Shown here: in pieces, positions 5,522 to 5,753 of the stretch
Layout: each line of letters begins with the position of its first letter
Numbering within the stretch: position 1 is the stretch's first letter
From: Anaerolineae bacterium
GTDB taxonomy: Bacteria; Chloroflexota; Anaerolineae; Anaerolineales; E44-bin32
Reading direction: 5' to 3'
DNA length: 5,753 nt
NCBI GenBank assembly: GCA_030673735.1
Contig: DAOVIK010000127.1
Location: 1 to 5,753, forward strand
Notes under the pieces: generated by a model
Told to the model about the DNA's origin: nothing
Seen by the model: the letters and a program-made list of their open reading frames with translations, nothing else
Databases searched by the model: none
Made by a program: the position numbers and the translations under genes

Positions 5522-5753
5522 ATGAGGGCGTCAAGCGCGGTTCTTCTATTGTGCATCCTTCTTGCATCTTGTGCACCCGATGTCGAGCCTCATGCCTCGC
5601 CGACACCCACTGAGACGCCCCAGCCCACGCCGACTGAAGACCAAGACGATGATGCTTACGCCCATCAGCGACAGCAGATGGTCGAGCGCGGCGTCATTGC
5701 TTGGGGGGTTGATGATCTGGCAGTTGTGGAGGTGATGGGGATTGTGCCCAGGC
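5522..5753 (+). CDS. Lipoprotein with PCMT-like N-terminus, 3' end cut by window edge
   Basis: This is possibly an exported protein-L-isoaspartate O-methyltransferase, which would use S-adenosylmethionine to repair aged Asp/Asn sites in proteins. Seen: 77 codons from ATG 5522, with GGAGG 7 nt upstream. A short signal peptide (hydrophobic 6-15) ends in lipobox L14-A15-S16-C17, so C17 should be lipidated and the protein anchored outside the cytoplasm. Residues 25-45 are a Pro/Thr then Asp-rich linker. Residues 48-77 (QRQQMVERGVIAWGVDDLAV then VEVMGIVPR) match the opening helices of PCMT in pattern: MV, then I, then GV-D, V, M and VPR in the usual spacing. The SAM-binding motifs would lie beyond the right edge, so the enzyme call rests on about 30 residues. 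The lipoprotein part is firmer than the PCMT part. Confidence 0.7.
   Translation, partial: MRASSAVLLLCILLASCAPDVEPHASPTPTETPQPTPTEDQDDDAYAHQRQQMVERGVIAWGVDDLAVVEVMGIVPR

Noticed and set aside
5236..5613. 125-codon plus-strand open frame over the gap and the start of the lipoprotein gene
   Set aside because: It lies in a different frame from the lipoprotein, has no ribosome site, and its product is Arg/Cys/Ser-rich and motif-free.

Overview
This 5.75-kb window is a chromosomal stretch of a bacterium with moderately high GC. It holds two divergent gene groups arranged around a short control region near 2909-3057. All six genes look like vertically inherited housekeeping or envelope genes. I see no mobile element, CRISPR array, tRNA or rRNA. 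The gene set (ADP-forming acyl-CoA synthetase, ALG5-like glycosyltransferase, GAWAGPV-type RNase HII, long NfeD, FHA membrane protein) reminds me of Chloroflexota of the Anaerolineae type. That is an impression from gene content only, not a demonstrated placement.

Minus strand, read right to left from about 2972: a family 2 glycosyltransferase resembling dolichyl-phosphate glucosyltransferase, then rnhB (RNase HII), whose start lies inside the end of the glycosyltransferase gene, then, after 102 bp, a large CoA-ligase gene that starts on TTG at 1404 and runs off the left edge. The last gene is easy to miss because it has no ATG start and no stop inside the window. Its 468 visible codons are intact and contain the catalytic histidine.

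Plus strand, read left to right from about 3045: a long-form NfeD (signal peptide, SppA/ClpP-class serine protease domain with a Ser-Lys dyad, five membrane segments, OB-fold tail), then a cytoplasmic FHA protein anchored by one C-terminal membrane helix and carrying five 12-residue proline/glutamate repeats. The FHA gene has its own good promoter, which overlaps the nfeD stop codon. A strong 11-bp hairpin follows. After a gene-free gap of nearly 300 bp comes the start of a lipoprotein whose mature part begins like protein-L-isoaspartate methyltransferase (PCMT).

The plus-strand genes share an envelope theme: membrane proteolysis, a phosphothreonine-reading membrane protein and a possibly exported protein-repair enzyme. 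No usual slipin/stomatin partner of NfeD lies next to it, and the FHA gene takes that place. The exported PCMT-like lipoprotein and the NfeD-FHA pairing are the points most worth following up. I found no clear evidence of a wholly new system.
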